From Cytophagales bacterium (lineage in GTDB: Bacteria > Bacteroidota > Bacteroidia > Cytophagales > UBA9547), in the NCBI GenBank assembly GCA_003476475.1, contig DMUD01000041.1, positions 1-5,271 of the forward strand: a stretch of 5,271 nt of DNA. The letters are read 5' to 3'. Positions 1 through 5,271 of the stretch are shown here, piece after piece; the first letter of the stretch is position 1, and the number at the start of each line of letters is the position of its first letter. The notes under the pieces were generated by a model. The model saw nothing but the letters and a program-made list of their open reading frames with translations. It was not told the DNA's origin and ran no database searches. Position numbers and translations under genes: made by a program.

Positions 1-977
1 CCGTCAGCAAAAAATTTGCCATACCATGATTTGTGAAACCACATCCCTTTCGACCAATCTTTTGGCACACCCGTATGTATTATGTTTATAGCTTGTATAA
101 TTCCATTAGATGTAGTGATCGTCGAAAAATCAAATCCTTGATTATCTACCCATTGCAATGCCAAATTCATAATTTCCTTTATACCTTCAGTATATGCCAT
201 CGCATCATATTCAGCAAAGGTTTTTGGTGCTCTAAAATATCCAAAAACAACATTTTCGTAAACTAAAAGACCTCCTGAAATTTCGTGAAAATATTGTTTC
301 ACAGAACCATTGTTTCCATAACCTGTGTAATTATCTCCGTTCATAAAATCAGAAATTTCTGATTTAGGAACAGTTGCAGGTGCATCTGAAAAATCTACCA
401 AAATGGTTAAACCCTTGATGTTTTCTTTTTTATTTAATAAAGGAGCGGGACTATGCTCAATATCCATTCTTTTTTCTACCGTATGGGTTGTAGGAATTTC
501 ATTAATTCCTTCCATTCTCATTCTATTGGCTTTTGCTATACTTTGTCTTGCCTCGGTACTAATATCAAGGTGTTTATCAAGATTGATATTAGCAAGTCTC
601 GGATTTTTAAGTATTGCTCCTTCGCAAGGAATACCTGTAGAAACAAATTTTGATTTGTCTTCACTTATTGTGGCATAACAAATCCATCCAGTAGCTTCAT
701 CTCTGATTACCGTATAACCTTCAGGTGTTTCTGCCCGAATATAATACTCATCTCCGTATAAATGAACCGTGATTTGTGAGCCATCTGGCTGGATAAATTG
801 ATGTGGTTCACCATGATAAGGAACGGCAAAAATTGTTGTAGCACTTATATAGTTTACCAAAATCAATAGTACTGATTTTGGTAAACTATATTTAATTTTT
901 ATAATAAAATTATAATTTGTTTTAAACAGAACGTTGCAACTAAACAAGTTTTTAAAAAAATTTATTGGTGAGTTCAT
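1..977 (-). CDS. M6-family (immune inhibitor A-like) secreted metalloprotease, N-terminal part; gene runs off the left edge
   Basis: Translating the minus strand from the ATG at 975-977 gives an open frame of 325 codons with no stop up to the window edge. Residues about 26-51 look like a signal peptide: a K-I-K basic stretch, a hydrophobic core (VLLILV) and a likely cleavage after TIFA, leaving a mature start VPYHGEP. Residues about 52-110 match the N-terminal region usual in bacterial M6 proteases, with PDG, LYGDEYY, TPEGYTV and GWICYA. The peptidase domain begins near residue 186 (LTILVDFSD, then VKQYFHEISGG at 226-236, GYFRAP at 246-251, and IIHTG and WFHKSWYG near 299-320). The catalytic HExxH zinc motif normally lies just beyond this point and is outside the window, so activity cannot be judged. 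The role inferred from the family is extracellular zinc-dependent proteolysis. The gene starts 43 bp after the FG-GAP gene and is probably in its transcript. The start is uncertain: the ATG gives an atypically long stretch ahead of the signal peptide, and there is an ATA at 900-902 at the expected place. Family call is from remembered motifs, without a search. Confidence 0.82.
   Translation of the reverse strand, partial: MNSPINFFKNLFSCNVLFKTNYNFIIKIKYSLPKSVLLILVNYISATTIFAVPYHGEPHQFIQPDGSQITVHLYGDEYYIRAETPEGYTVIRDEATGWICYATISEDKSKFVSTGIPCEGAILKNPRLANINLDKHLDISTEARQSIAKANRMRMEGINEIPTTHTVEKRMDIEHSPAPLLNKKENIKGLTILVDFSDAPATVPKSEISDFMNGDNYTGYGNNGSVKQYFHEISGGLLVYENVVFGYFRAPKTFAEYDAMAYTEGIKEIMNLALQWVDNQGFDFSTITTSNGIIQAINIIHTGVPKDWSKGMWFHKSWYGKFFAD
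847..891. repeat. Perfect 19-bp inverted repeat (7-nt loop) inside the protease signal-peptide codons
   Basis: Bases 847-865 and 873-891 are exact reverse complements, separated by the 7-base loop at 866-872. The arm core is TTTACCAAAATCA on the plus strand. On the minus strand it covers about codons 29-44 of the protease frame, which is the hydrophobic core of the signal peptide, so the mRNA can fold a long hairpin near its 5' end. It reads through in frame without a stop. The minus strand has no T-run after it, so it does not look like a terminator for the genes present; the plus strand has a T-rich run (891-900) but no plus-strand gene to terminate. Its function is unknown; a translational control hairpin, a chance structure or an insertion remnant are all possible. 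Confidence 0.85.
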
Positions 978-995
978 TTAAACATACTGTTTAAA
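977..995. promoter_or_regulatory. Palindrome touching the protease ATG (8-bp arms, 3-nt spacer)
   Basis: TTTAAACA (977-984) and TGTTTAAA (988-995) form a perfect inverted repeat around TAC. Its last base on the minus strand is the A of the ATG at 975-977. It could be a small operator or an mRNA hairpin near the start codon, but AT-rich palindromes of this size also arise by chance. The same 8-mer TTTAAACA recurs at 921-928. The structure is seen directly; the regulatory role is only inferred. Confidence 0.25.
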
Positions 996-1020
996 AATTT
1001 TATAATTTTAACGAAACGTT

Positions 1021-2460
1021 CTATTGTTTGAAAATCTTTTTAGAAACTTTGGCACCTACTTCATTTTCGATATTTAATATATATAATCCTTTAGACAAGG
1101 TTTCTGTTGAGATGGAAATCGTATTATTCCCATGGCTTACATGATGGTATTGGTTATACATTACACTACCCTCACTTGATATTACCCTCACGGTAAGCTT
1201 ATCATTTTTAAAAGAAGGATATTCAACAAATACATAGTCATTTGATGGGTTTGGGTATAATTTAAATGTATTATTTTCTAATTGCTCTCCCACCCCAGTC
1301 GTTAGGTTGTCATTAAAATATAATGAAGTTGAAGGTTCGCCACAAATAAGAATATCTTTTTTATTATCCCCATTAAAATCTGCCACTACGGACCTAGAAT
1401 AAACAACTCCACTTAAAGGCGTACCATTAGAAAATTGATTTAATCCTAAATTTTCATAAACAGTAGCCATATTTTTAGAACCCCCAAAACCACTAGAAGA
1501 CAGCCCTGTTATAAGTACATCGTTATCTCCATCACTGTCAAAATCTGCAAACTGCACATCACCAGCTGCAACTCCAACAAAATGTGTATTAGACGATTTT
1601 ACAAATAATCCAGAACCATTGTTTAGGTACAAATTAACATCTCTGAGACTCGTATTCATACCTGTCGCAATAATTAAATCGAGGTCTCCGTCTTTGTCTG
1701 AGTCTCCCACTTCAATGTCTCCCATAAAAGACCCTTCAGATATATTATTAGAAGAAAGTGTATAATCGCCAAGTCCATTATTCAAATACAAATTGGTAAA
1801 TGCTGATGTATTACTTCCTGAAACAAAAAAATCTAAATCTTGGTCATTATCACAATCTAAAAACGCAACATTCCCTGATTTTGTAAGTGCAGGTAAATTG
1901 GCTGTAGTTTTTAAAACAAATTGGGCCGATCCCACATTTCTATAAAGTTCTACAAAAGGATTTGAATTACGATACCCAGTGATAATGATATCTAAATCTT
2001 GGTCATTGTCAATATCGCCAAACTCAAAGTCGCCCTCTGAACAAATGGGCAAACCATGACTTTCTTTTTGAGTAAAATTACCATTACCATCATTCAGATA
2101 AAGTAAAGCATAATGCATTGGTTGCCAATCACGCCCTGTATAAAACAAATCCAAATCGCCATCGCCATCTAGGTCGGCAAAATCAGCATGAGCCAAATCA
2201 AGACCAACAAAGGATGTATTAGTTTTTCTGGTAAAATTTCCATTACCGTCATTCAGATAAAGAGCTGCATCGAAATTAGGCCTATTTCCTGAAATAAATA
2301 CATCCACATCTCCATCTTCATCCACATCTCCTTCGGCTACAGTACCATTTCGAGTTGCAATATTAATAAAAGATTGATTCGATTTTGTGAAACTCAAATT
2401 CTGAGAAAAAGCTGTTGTAATAGCTCCAAATACAAGTACGCTTAGTGTAATTTTTTTCAT
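1021..2460 (-). CDS. Secreted FG-GAP/VCBS-repeat protein with seven repeats and a T9SS type A sorting domain
   Basis: A 479-residue exported protein. Residues 1-19 are a signal peptide (MKK start, hydrophobic core, cleavage likely after AFS, leaving Q20 first). Residues about 30-385 hold seven FG-GAP/VCBS-type repeats. Each has an aspartate-rich calcium-binding loop, for example DVDEDGDVD at 45, DLDGDGDLD at 97, DIDNDQDLD at 149, DCDNDQDLD at 202, DSDKDGDLD at 253, DFDSDGDND at 306 and a degenerate DFNGDNKKD at 361. Each is followed by an LYLNDGNGNF-like segment (67, 120, 172, 224, 277, 334, 380). The 51-55 residue period and seven copies fit a seven-bladed beta-propeller. Residues about 397-479 are the T9SS C-terminal domain (LYPNPSND at 401, GLYILNI at 458, KKIFKQ end), which directs export across the outer membrane and usually cell-surface attachment or release. 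The ligand is unknown; adhesion or carbohydrate/protein binding is a family-level guess. The ATG at 2458-2460 is chosen because it begins the signal peptide directly; the leader is A-rich with no Shine-Dalgarno, as usual in Bacteroidota. Confidence 0.93.
   Translation of the reverse strand: MKKITLSVLVFGAITTAFSQNLSFTKSNQSFINIATRNGTVAEGDVDEDGDVDVFISGNRPNFDAALYLNDGNGNFTRKTNTSFVGLDLAHADFADLDGDGDLDLFYTGRDWQPMHYALLYLNDGNGNFTQKESHGLPICSEGDFEFGDIDNDQDLDIIITGYRNSNPFVELYRNVGSAQFVLKTTANLPALTKSGNVAFLDCDNDQDLDFFVSGSNTSAFTNLYLNNGLGDYTLSSNNISEGSFMGDIEVGDSDKDGDLDLIIATGMNTSLRDVNLYLNNGSGLFVKSSNTHFVGVAAGDVQFADFDSDGDNDVLITGLSSSGFGGSKNMATVYENLGLNQFSNGTPLSGVVYSRSVVADFNGDNKKDILICGEPSTSLYFNDNLTTGVGEQLENNTFKLYPNPSNDYVFVEYPSFKNDKLTVRVISSEGSVMYNQYHHVSHGNNTISISTETLSKGLYILNIENEVGAKVSKKIFKQ
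1831..2010 (-). repeat. Near-identical DNA repeat pair coding the calcium loops of FG-GAP repeats 3 and 4
   Basis: Bases 1831-1851 and 1990-2010 are the same 21-mer with one mismatch (beginning ATCTAAATCTTGGTCATT on the plus strand). They are 159 bases apart, exactly 53 codons, and encode the NDQDLD part of the loops at residues 149 and 202. Identity at the DNA level, including silent positions, suggests recent duplication or gene conversion between repeats. Confidence 0.8.
2072..2262 (-). repeat. Near-identical 32-bp DNA repeat pair coding the LYLNDGNGNF segments of FG-GAP repeats 1 and 2
   Basis: Bases 2072-2103 and 2231-2262 match over 32 positions with two mismatches, and are also offset by 159 bases (53 codons). 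They encode the LYLNDGNGNFT segments beginning at residues 120 and 67. Together with the pair at 1831-2010 this shows a fixed 53-codon duplication unit within the gene. Confidence 0.8.
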
Positions 2461-2530
2461 TGCTTTTATAATTTAAATTTTATTCTAGAAACTAAAAGAA
2501 GGTAACTATTCCACTGACCTACGCACTAAC

Positions 2531-2563
2531 CAAAATCAACAAATTAAGAAAGTAACTGCCAAA
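2531..2563 (-). promoter_or_regulatory. Candidate promoter for the FG-GAP/protease unit
   Basis: On the minus strand TTTG (2560-2563) is followed after 21 bases by TGATTTTG (2531-2538), a one-mismatch version of the Bacteroidota -7 box TAnnTTTG. Transcription would begin near 2524, giving a leader of about 65 bases before the ATG at 2458-2460. A second 7-of-8 match, TGTATTTG, lies further upstream in the same 261-bp gap but lacks a well-spaced -33 box. The rest of the gap shows no gene and no clear hairpin terminator for the upstream methyltransferase gene. Confidence 0.3.
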
Positions 2564-2721
2564 CTCTTTAATCAAAAATCCCCCATATTTGGTACTTCTA
2601 TTTTAGATGTAGGATTGCACAAATACATTTTCCAAAAATTTAATTTCTTCTAACATAAATCAATTAATCTTATTTAGAGTTTGTTTCTACACAAAAACGA
2701 AATAGTAGAGAAAATGGCTTT

Positions 2722-4071
2722 TTACAGAGTCCGCAAACGCCATTCGGGAGGATAATAATTGTTTATACGACTGGGTAACTTCTTGAACCAACCCAATGGA
2801 AGTCCTTCATACGTACCCAAGTGTGTGCCTAAATTACATTCGAGATGCAGGTCTTTTTTTGCCAAATATAGCAAAGCTTCTTCAAACGAAAATTTAGCAG
2901 ATTGAAAGGCCGCTTGGTTTAAATAGATGCTATTAGCAAAAGGAGGTAACGGATTAATATCCTTTCCCTTTACCTGACAAATTTCAGAACCTGTGTATAA
3001 AACTGTAAGTTTTCTGGATAAATACTCAATTTCAGGATAAAAATGGACAGGCAACAAGTTCACGATTCCATTGGGTTGTTTCAAGCAAAAATGCTCTGAT
3101 TCCAAAAACCAATGAGCAATTTCGCCCCCCAACTCTTTGGAAAGCTTTAGAAAATAAGGATGCTTTACATGCAAGCGAGGCTCTTGATATGATTCTTCTC
3201 TTTTTTGAAGAACAGAAATGAAAAAACCTTCAGACAATGTCTTGTGCGGATAAAAACGATAAGTAGTAAAATGAGGATGAAATTCAGAAACAATATTCCA
3301 ATCGTTTTCGATTTCTAAACGAACAGAATCACATTCGAAATTATTGACAATCCATTGAAGGTTCTCTTCGTTTTCTAAGGTATTATATGTGCATGTGCTG
3401 TACACCAAATACCCACCAGGACGAATACAGGGCCAAATGTCTTCTAAAATTCGCTTCTGCCTTGAAGCACAAAATTCTACATGCTTTTCAGACCATTCGT
3501 TTACCGAATCGGGCAGTTTTCGAAAAAGTCCTTCACCCGAACATGGCGCATCTACTACTACTACATCAAAAAAACTACCCAATTGAGAAAAATGGGAGGG
3601 GTCATTGTGGGTGAGCACGACATTAGGCAATCCCCATTTTATGAGATTTTCCTTCAATATATTAAAGCGCGCACGCACTACTTCGTTAGAAACCAAAAGC
3701 CCATTATCATTCAATATTGTAGCCAAATGAGTGCTTTTTCCACCTGGGGCAGCACAAAGATCTAAGACTATTGGCTTATCGATTTTGGCCAATAGTTGTT
3801 CGACCAAATGGGCTACAAAAATAGAACCAGCCTCTTGCACATAGTAAGCACCACCATGCCAAAAAGGGTCATGTGAAAAATTAGGGCGATTAGCCAAATA
3901 GAGAGCCTCATTACACCATCCCAAAGAAGTTCCCTTCAACCTATCTATCTCTTTAAAAGGATTGTAGCGAATACTTGTCGGTGAAGGTAGTTTCATGCCT
4001 TGCAGGAACAAATCATACTCCTTTCCTAAAAGGGACTGCATTTGGGAAAGGAAAGACTGGGGGAAAAGCAT
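2722..4071 (-). CDS. rsmF: RsmF-like (NOL1/NOP2/Sun family) RNA cytosine-C5 methyltransferase
   Basis: A 449-residue cytoplasmic S-adenosylmethionine-dependent enzyme that methylates C5 of a cytosine in RNA, most likely 16S rRNA. The N-terminal part (1-70) has the LPxxF-like start, FLSQMQSLLG and SIRYNPFK of this family. The Rossmann-fold domain follows: motif I LDLCAAPGGKST (103-114, SAM binding), acidic E130 in SNEVVRARF, D157 in HND, motif IV DAPCSGEGLFRK (174-185, with C177), and motif VI YSTCTYN (224-230). In the family the motif VI cysteine (C227) is the nucleophile and the motif IV cysteine (C177) helps product release; both are present. Residues about 290-449 form a C-terminal RNA-binding region like RsmF, ending PLGWFKKLPSR and NNYYPPEWRLR. 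There is no NusB-like N-terminal domain, which argues against RsmB. E. coli RsmF methylates C1407 of 16S rRNA; whether this protein uses the same site is inferred. It starts 27 bp after the moxR stop with no terminator between, so the two are probably co-transcribed. Confidence 0.93.
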   Translation of the reverse strand: MLFPQSFLSQMQSLLGKEYDLFLQGMKLPSPTSIRYNPFKEIDRLKGTSLGWCNEALYLANRPNFSHDPFWHGGAYYVQEAGSIFVAHLVEQLLAKIDKPIVLDLCAAPGGKSTHLATILNDNGLLVSNEVVRARFNILKENLIKWGLPNVVLTHNDPSHFSQLGSFFDVVVVDAPCSGEGLFRKLPDSVNEWSEKHVEFCASRQKRILEDIWPCIRPGGYLVYSTCTYNTLENEENLQWIVNNFECDSVRLEIENDWNIVSEFHPHFTTYRFYPHKTLSEGFFISVLQKREESYQEPRLHVKHPYFLKLSKELGGEIAHWFLESEHFCLKQPNGIVNLLPVHFYPEIEYLSRKLTVLYTGSEICQVKGKDINPLPPFANSIYLNQAAFQSAKFSFEEALLYLAKKDLHLECNLGTHLGTYEGLPLGWFKKLPSRINNYYPPEWRLRTL

Positions 4072-4098
4072 GTAAAAAGACTAAAGAAGACGGTTCCC

Positions 4099-5094
4099 TT
4101 ATTTGTTGATAGCCACCTTGCGTAAAATATTGTCTACCAATTGGCGCGAACTAACTCCATCGGCTTCTGCTTCATAATTCAAAATAATGCGGTGATTCAA
4201 TACATCTTTGGCCACCTCTTGAATATCTTCGGGCAATACAAAATCGCGTTCGTTCAAAAAGGCCATAGCTTTAGCAGCCAAATTCAAATTGATACTAGCC
4301 CTAGGCGAAACACCAAATTGAATATACTCAGCTTCTTCTTTCAAACCATATTCCAAAGGGTTACGAGTGGCAAAAACCAATTCTATAATATATTGTTCAA
4401 GAGATTCAGAAATAGAAACTCTATTTATTTCGTTTTTGATGTCAAAAATATCTTGCTTGGTCAACACTTTAGACACTTTCGCATCGAAAGTCATGTTGGA
4501 CATACGGCGCATCACTTCCAACTCTTCTTGTTTATTCAAATAGCTCACATACAATTTCATCATAAAGCGATCCACTTGCGCTTCGGGAAGAGGATAAGTT
4601 CCTTCCTGTTCTACCGGATTCTGAGTGGCAAGCACAAGAAATGGCTTGTCGAGCTTGAAGGTAGTTTCGCCTATCGTTACTTGTTTTTCCTGCATCGATT
4701 CTAAAAGAGCAGACTGTACCTTGGCTGGAGAACGGTTTATTTCATCAGCAAGTACAATATTGGCGAAGATTGGTCCTTTTTTTACCTCGAATCCTCCTTC
4801 CTTTTGGTTGTATATCATAGTGCCGATAAGGTCGGCAGGAAGTAAGTCGGGGGTAAACTGAATACGATGAAAATCCAAGTCTAGAACCTTAGCCAAGGTA
4901 TTTATTGTCAATGTCTTGGCTAAACCAGGAACGCCCTCCAAAAGAATGTGTCCGTTAGTAAATAATCCAATTAGCAAACGGTTAATCATATAATCTTGAC
5001 CAACCACCACTTTACCTACCTCAAAAATGACTTGCTTAATCTTTTCTTGGTGAAACCTTATTTGTTCCTCTTGACTTACATGTGCATTAATCAT
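4099..5094 (-). CDS. moxR: MoxR-family AAA+ ATPase
   Basis: A 331-residue cytoplasmic AAA+ ATPase, normal length for the MoxR family. The motifs appear in order: VGQ near 31-33, Walker A GVPGLAKT (54-61), Walker B with IVLADEINRS (113-122, D117/E118), sensor 1 LATQNP (155-160), a VDRF arginine-finger candidate (R176) and sensor 2 GVSPRAS (261-267, R265). Residues 270-331 form the C-terminal lid. MoxR ATPases act as chaperone-like remodelers, generally paired with von Willebrand factor A (VWA) proteins, for enzyme maturation or stress and envelope functions. In Bacteroidota moxR is often followed by a DUF58 gene and Bat-type VWA genes; here the next gene is an RNA methyltransferase, so its partner is not visible. 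The ATG at 5092-5094 is supported by a perfect -7 box just upstream and by the family's usual short N-terminus before VGQ. The ATPase assignment is very secure; the client is unknown. Confidence 0.95.
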   Translation of the reverse strand: MINAHVSQEEQIRFHQEKIKQVIFEVGKVVVGQDYMINRLLIGLFTNGHILLEGVPGLAKTLTINTLAKVLDLDFHRIQFTPDLLPADLIGTMIYNQKEGGFEVKKGPIFANIVLADEINRSPAKVQSALLESMQEKQVTIGETTFKLDKPFLVLATQNPVEQEGTYPLPEAQVDRFMMKLYVSYLNKQEELEVMRRMSNMTFDAKVSKVLTKQDIFDIKNEINRVSISESLEQYIIELVFATRNPLEYGLKEEAEYIQFGVSPRASINLNLAAKAMAFLNERDFVLPEDIQEVAKDVLNHRIILNYEAEADGVSSRQLVDNILRKVAINK

Positions 5095-5116
5095 ACTCTA
5101 GAAATAAATAAAAATC

Positions 5117-5144
5117 CAAATTTAAGAAATATGTACACTGCAAA
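5117..5144 (-). promoter_or_regulatory. Candidate Bacteroidota promoter of the moxR-rsmF unit
   Basis: On the minus strand TAAATTTG (5117-5124) is an exact match to the -7 consensus TAnnTTTG. A TTTG -33 box lies at 5141-5144 with a 16-base spacer, somewhat shorter than the usual 19-21. The start of transcription would be near 5110, about 16 bases before the moxR ATG. It lies between the terminator at 5183-5232 and moxR, as expected for a new transcription unit. Confidence 0.45.
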
Positions 5145-5182
5145 ACTAACCTAACCAGTGAAAAGACAAAATGCAATTCACA

Positions 5183-5232
5183 ATCTCATAAAAATAGCCA
5201 TTGGATTTAACCAATGGCTATTTTTATGAGAT
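5183..5232. terminator. Strong bidirectional rho-independent terminator (22-bp arms)
   Basis: Bases 5183-5204 and 5211-5232 are perfect reverse complements around the 6-base loop ATTTAA. The stem core is TAGCCATTGG paired with CCAATGGCTA, flanked on each side by an A5/T5 tract, so the same hairpin gives a stem followed by TTTTT on either strand. No plus-strand gene enters from the left, so it most likely ends a minus-strand gene to the right and insulates the moxR promoter from read-through. Confidence 0.9.
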
Positions 5233-5251
5233 GAATCTAATAAGGTTAACC

Positions 5252-5271
5252 CTACTTTTTGAAATATTTTC
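5252..5271 (-). CDS. Possible extreme 3' end of an upstream minus-strand gene
   Basis: On the minus strand the last bases read K-Y-F-K-K then TAG (5252-5254), placing a stop 19 bases before the terminator hairpin, which is the usual spacing. A basic aromatic tail would also fit a T9SS cargo, but five codons cannot identify a gene. Another frame ends at a TAA inside the hairpin arm and is less likely. Confidence 0.25.

Noticed and set aside
33..678. Plus-strand open frames at 33-266, 403-678 and 453-653
   Set aside because: They lie opposite the M6 protease frame, which has clear family motifs throughout; their translations show no recognisable domain.
847..891. Hairpin as a rho-independent terminator for the FG-GAP gene
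   Set aside because: On the minus strand no T-run follows, the stem core is AT-rich, and the protease reading frame continues straight through it.
1021..2460. Regular repeats as a CRISPR-like array
   Set aside because: The periodicity is protein-coding (53 codons), with repeats encoding FG-GAP calcium loops; there are no constant repeats with unique spacers.
2641..2721. Weak stem (TCTAC/GTAGA) as terminator after the methyltransferase gene
   Set aside because: Only about five base pairs with a long loop and no proper T-run; not better than chance in AT-rich sequence.
3387..3765. Plus-strand open frames opposite the methyltransferase
   Set aside because: They overlap the conserved catalytic motifs I and IV on the other strand and have no family features of their own.
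4141..4861. Plus-strand frames of 187 and 78 codons opposite moxR
   Set aside because: These are antisense shadows of a highly conserved ATPase; composition is rich in Phe/His/Ile as expected of antisense translation, and no promoter or domain is seen.

Overview
The window is AT-rich DNA that most likely comes from a member of the Bacteroidota (Flavobacteriia or Cytophagia type). Three things point there: a secreted protein ending in a type IX secretion (T9SS) type A sorting domain with a YPNPSND motif and a basic KKIFKQ tail, A-rich gene leaders without Shine-Dalgarno sequences, and a perfect Bacteroidota-style -7 promoter box (TAnnTTTG form) in front of one operon. All genes seen lie on the minus strand, so they are read from right to left.

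Right end (about 5095-5271): a strong bidirectional rho-independent terminator (22-bp arms) probably closes a minus-strand gene that lies almost entirely outside the window; only a possible last five codons and stop are inside. After the terminator come a promoter candidate and then a two-gene unit: a MoxR-family AAA+ ATPase (4099-5094) followed after 27 bp by an RsmF-like RNA cytosine-C5 methyltransferase (2722-4071). A 261-bp intergenic gap follows, holding a weak promoter candidate and no convincing terminator.

Left half: a secreted seven-repeat FG-GAP/VCBS protein with a T9SS tail (1021-2460). After 43 bp comes the N-terminal two-thirds or so of a secreted M6-family (immune inhibitor A-like) metalloprotease, whose reading frame is open through the left edge. 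This protease gene was found by translating the minus strand by hand. Close spacing and lack of a visible promoter between them suggest the two exported proteins are co-transcribed.

The gene content is ordinary for Bacteroidota. The most unusual signals are at the protease 5' end: a 19-bp perfect inverted repeat coincides with the signal-peptide codons, and an ATA codon sits exactly where a canonical MKIK signal-peptide start would be expected. I see no CRISPR array, IS element, tRNA or rRNA, and no evidence for a new multi-gene system.
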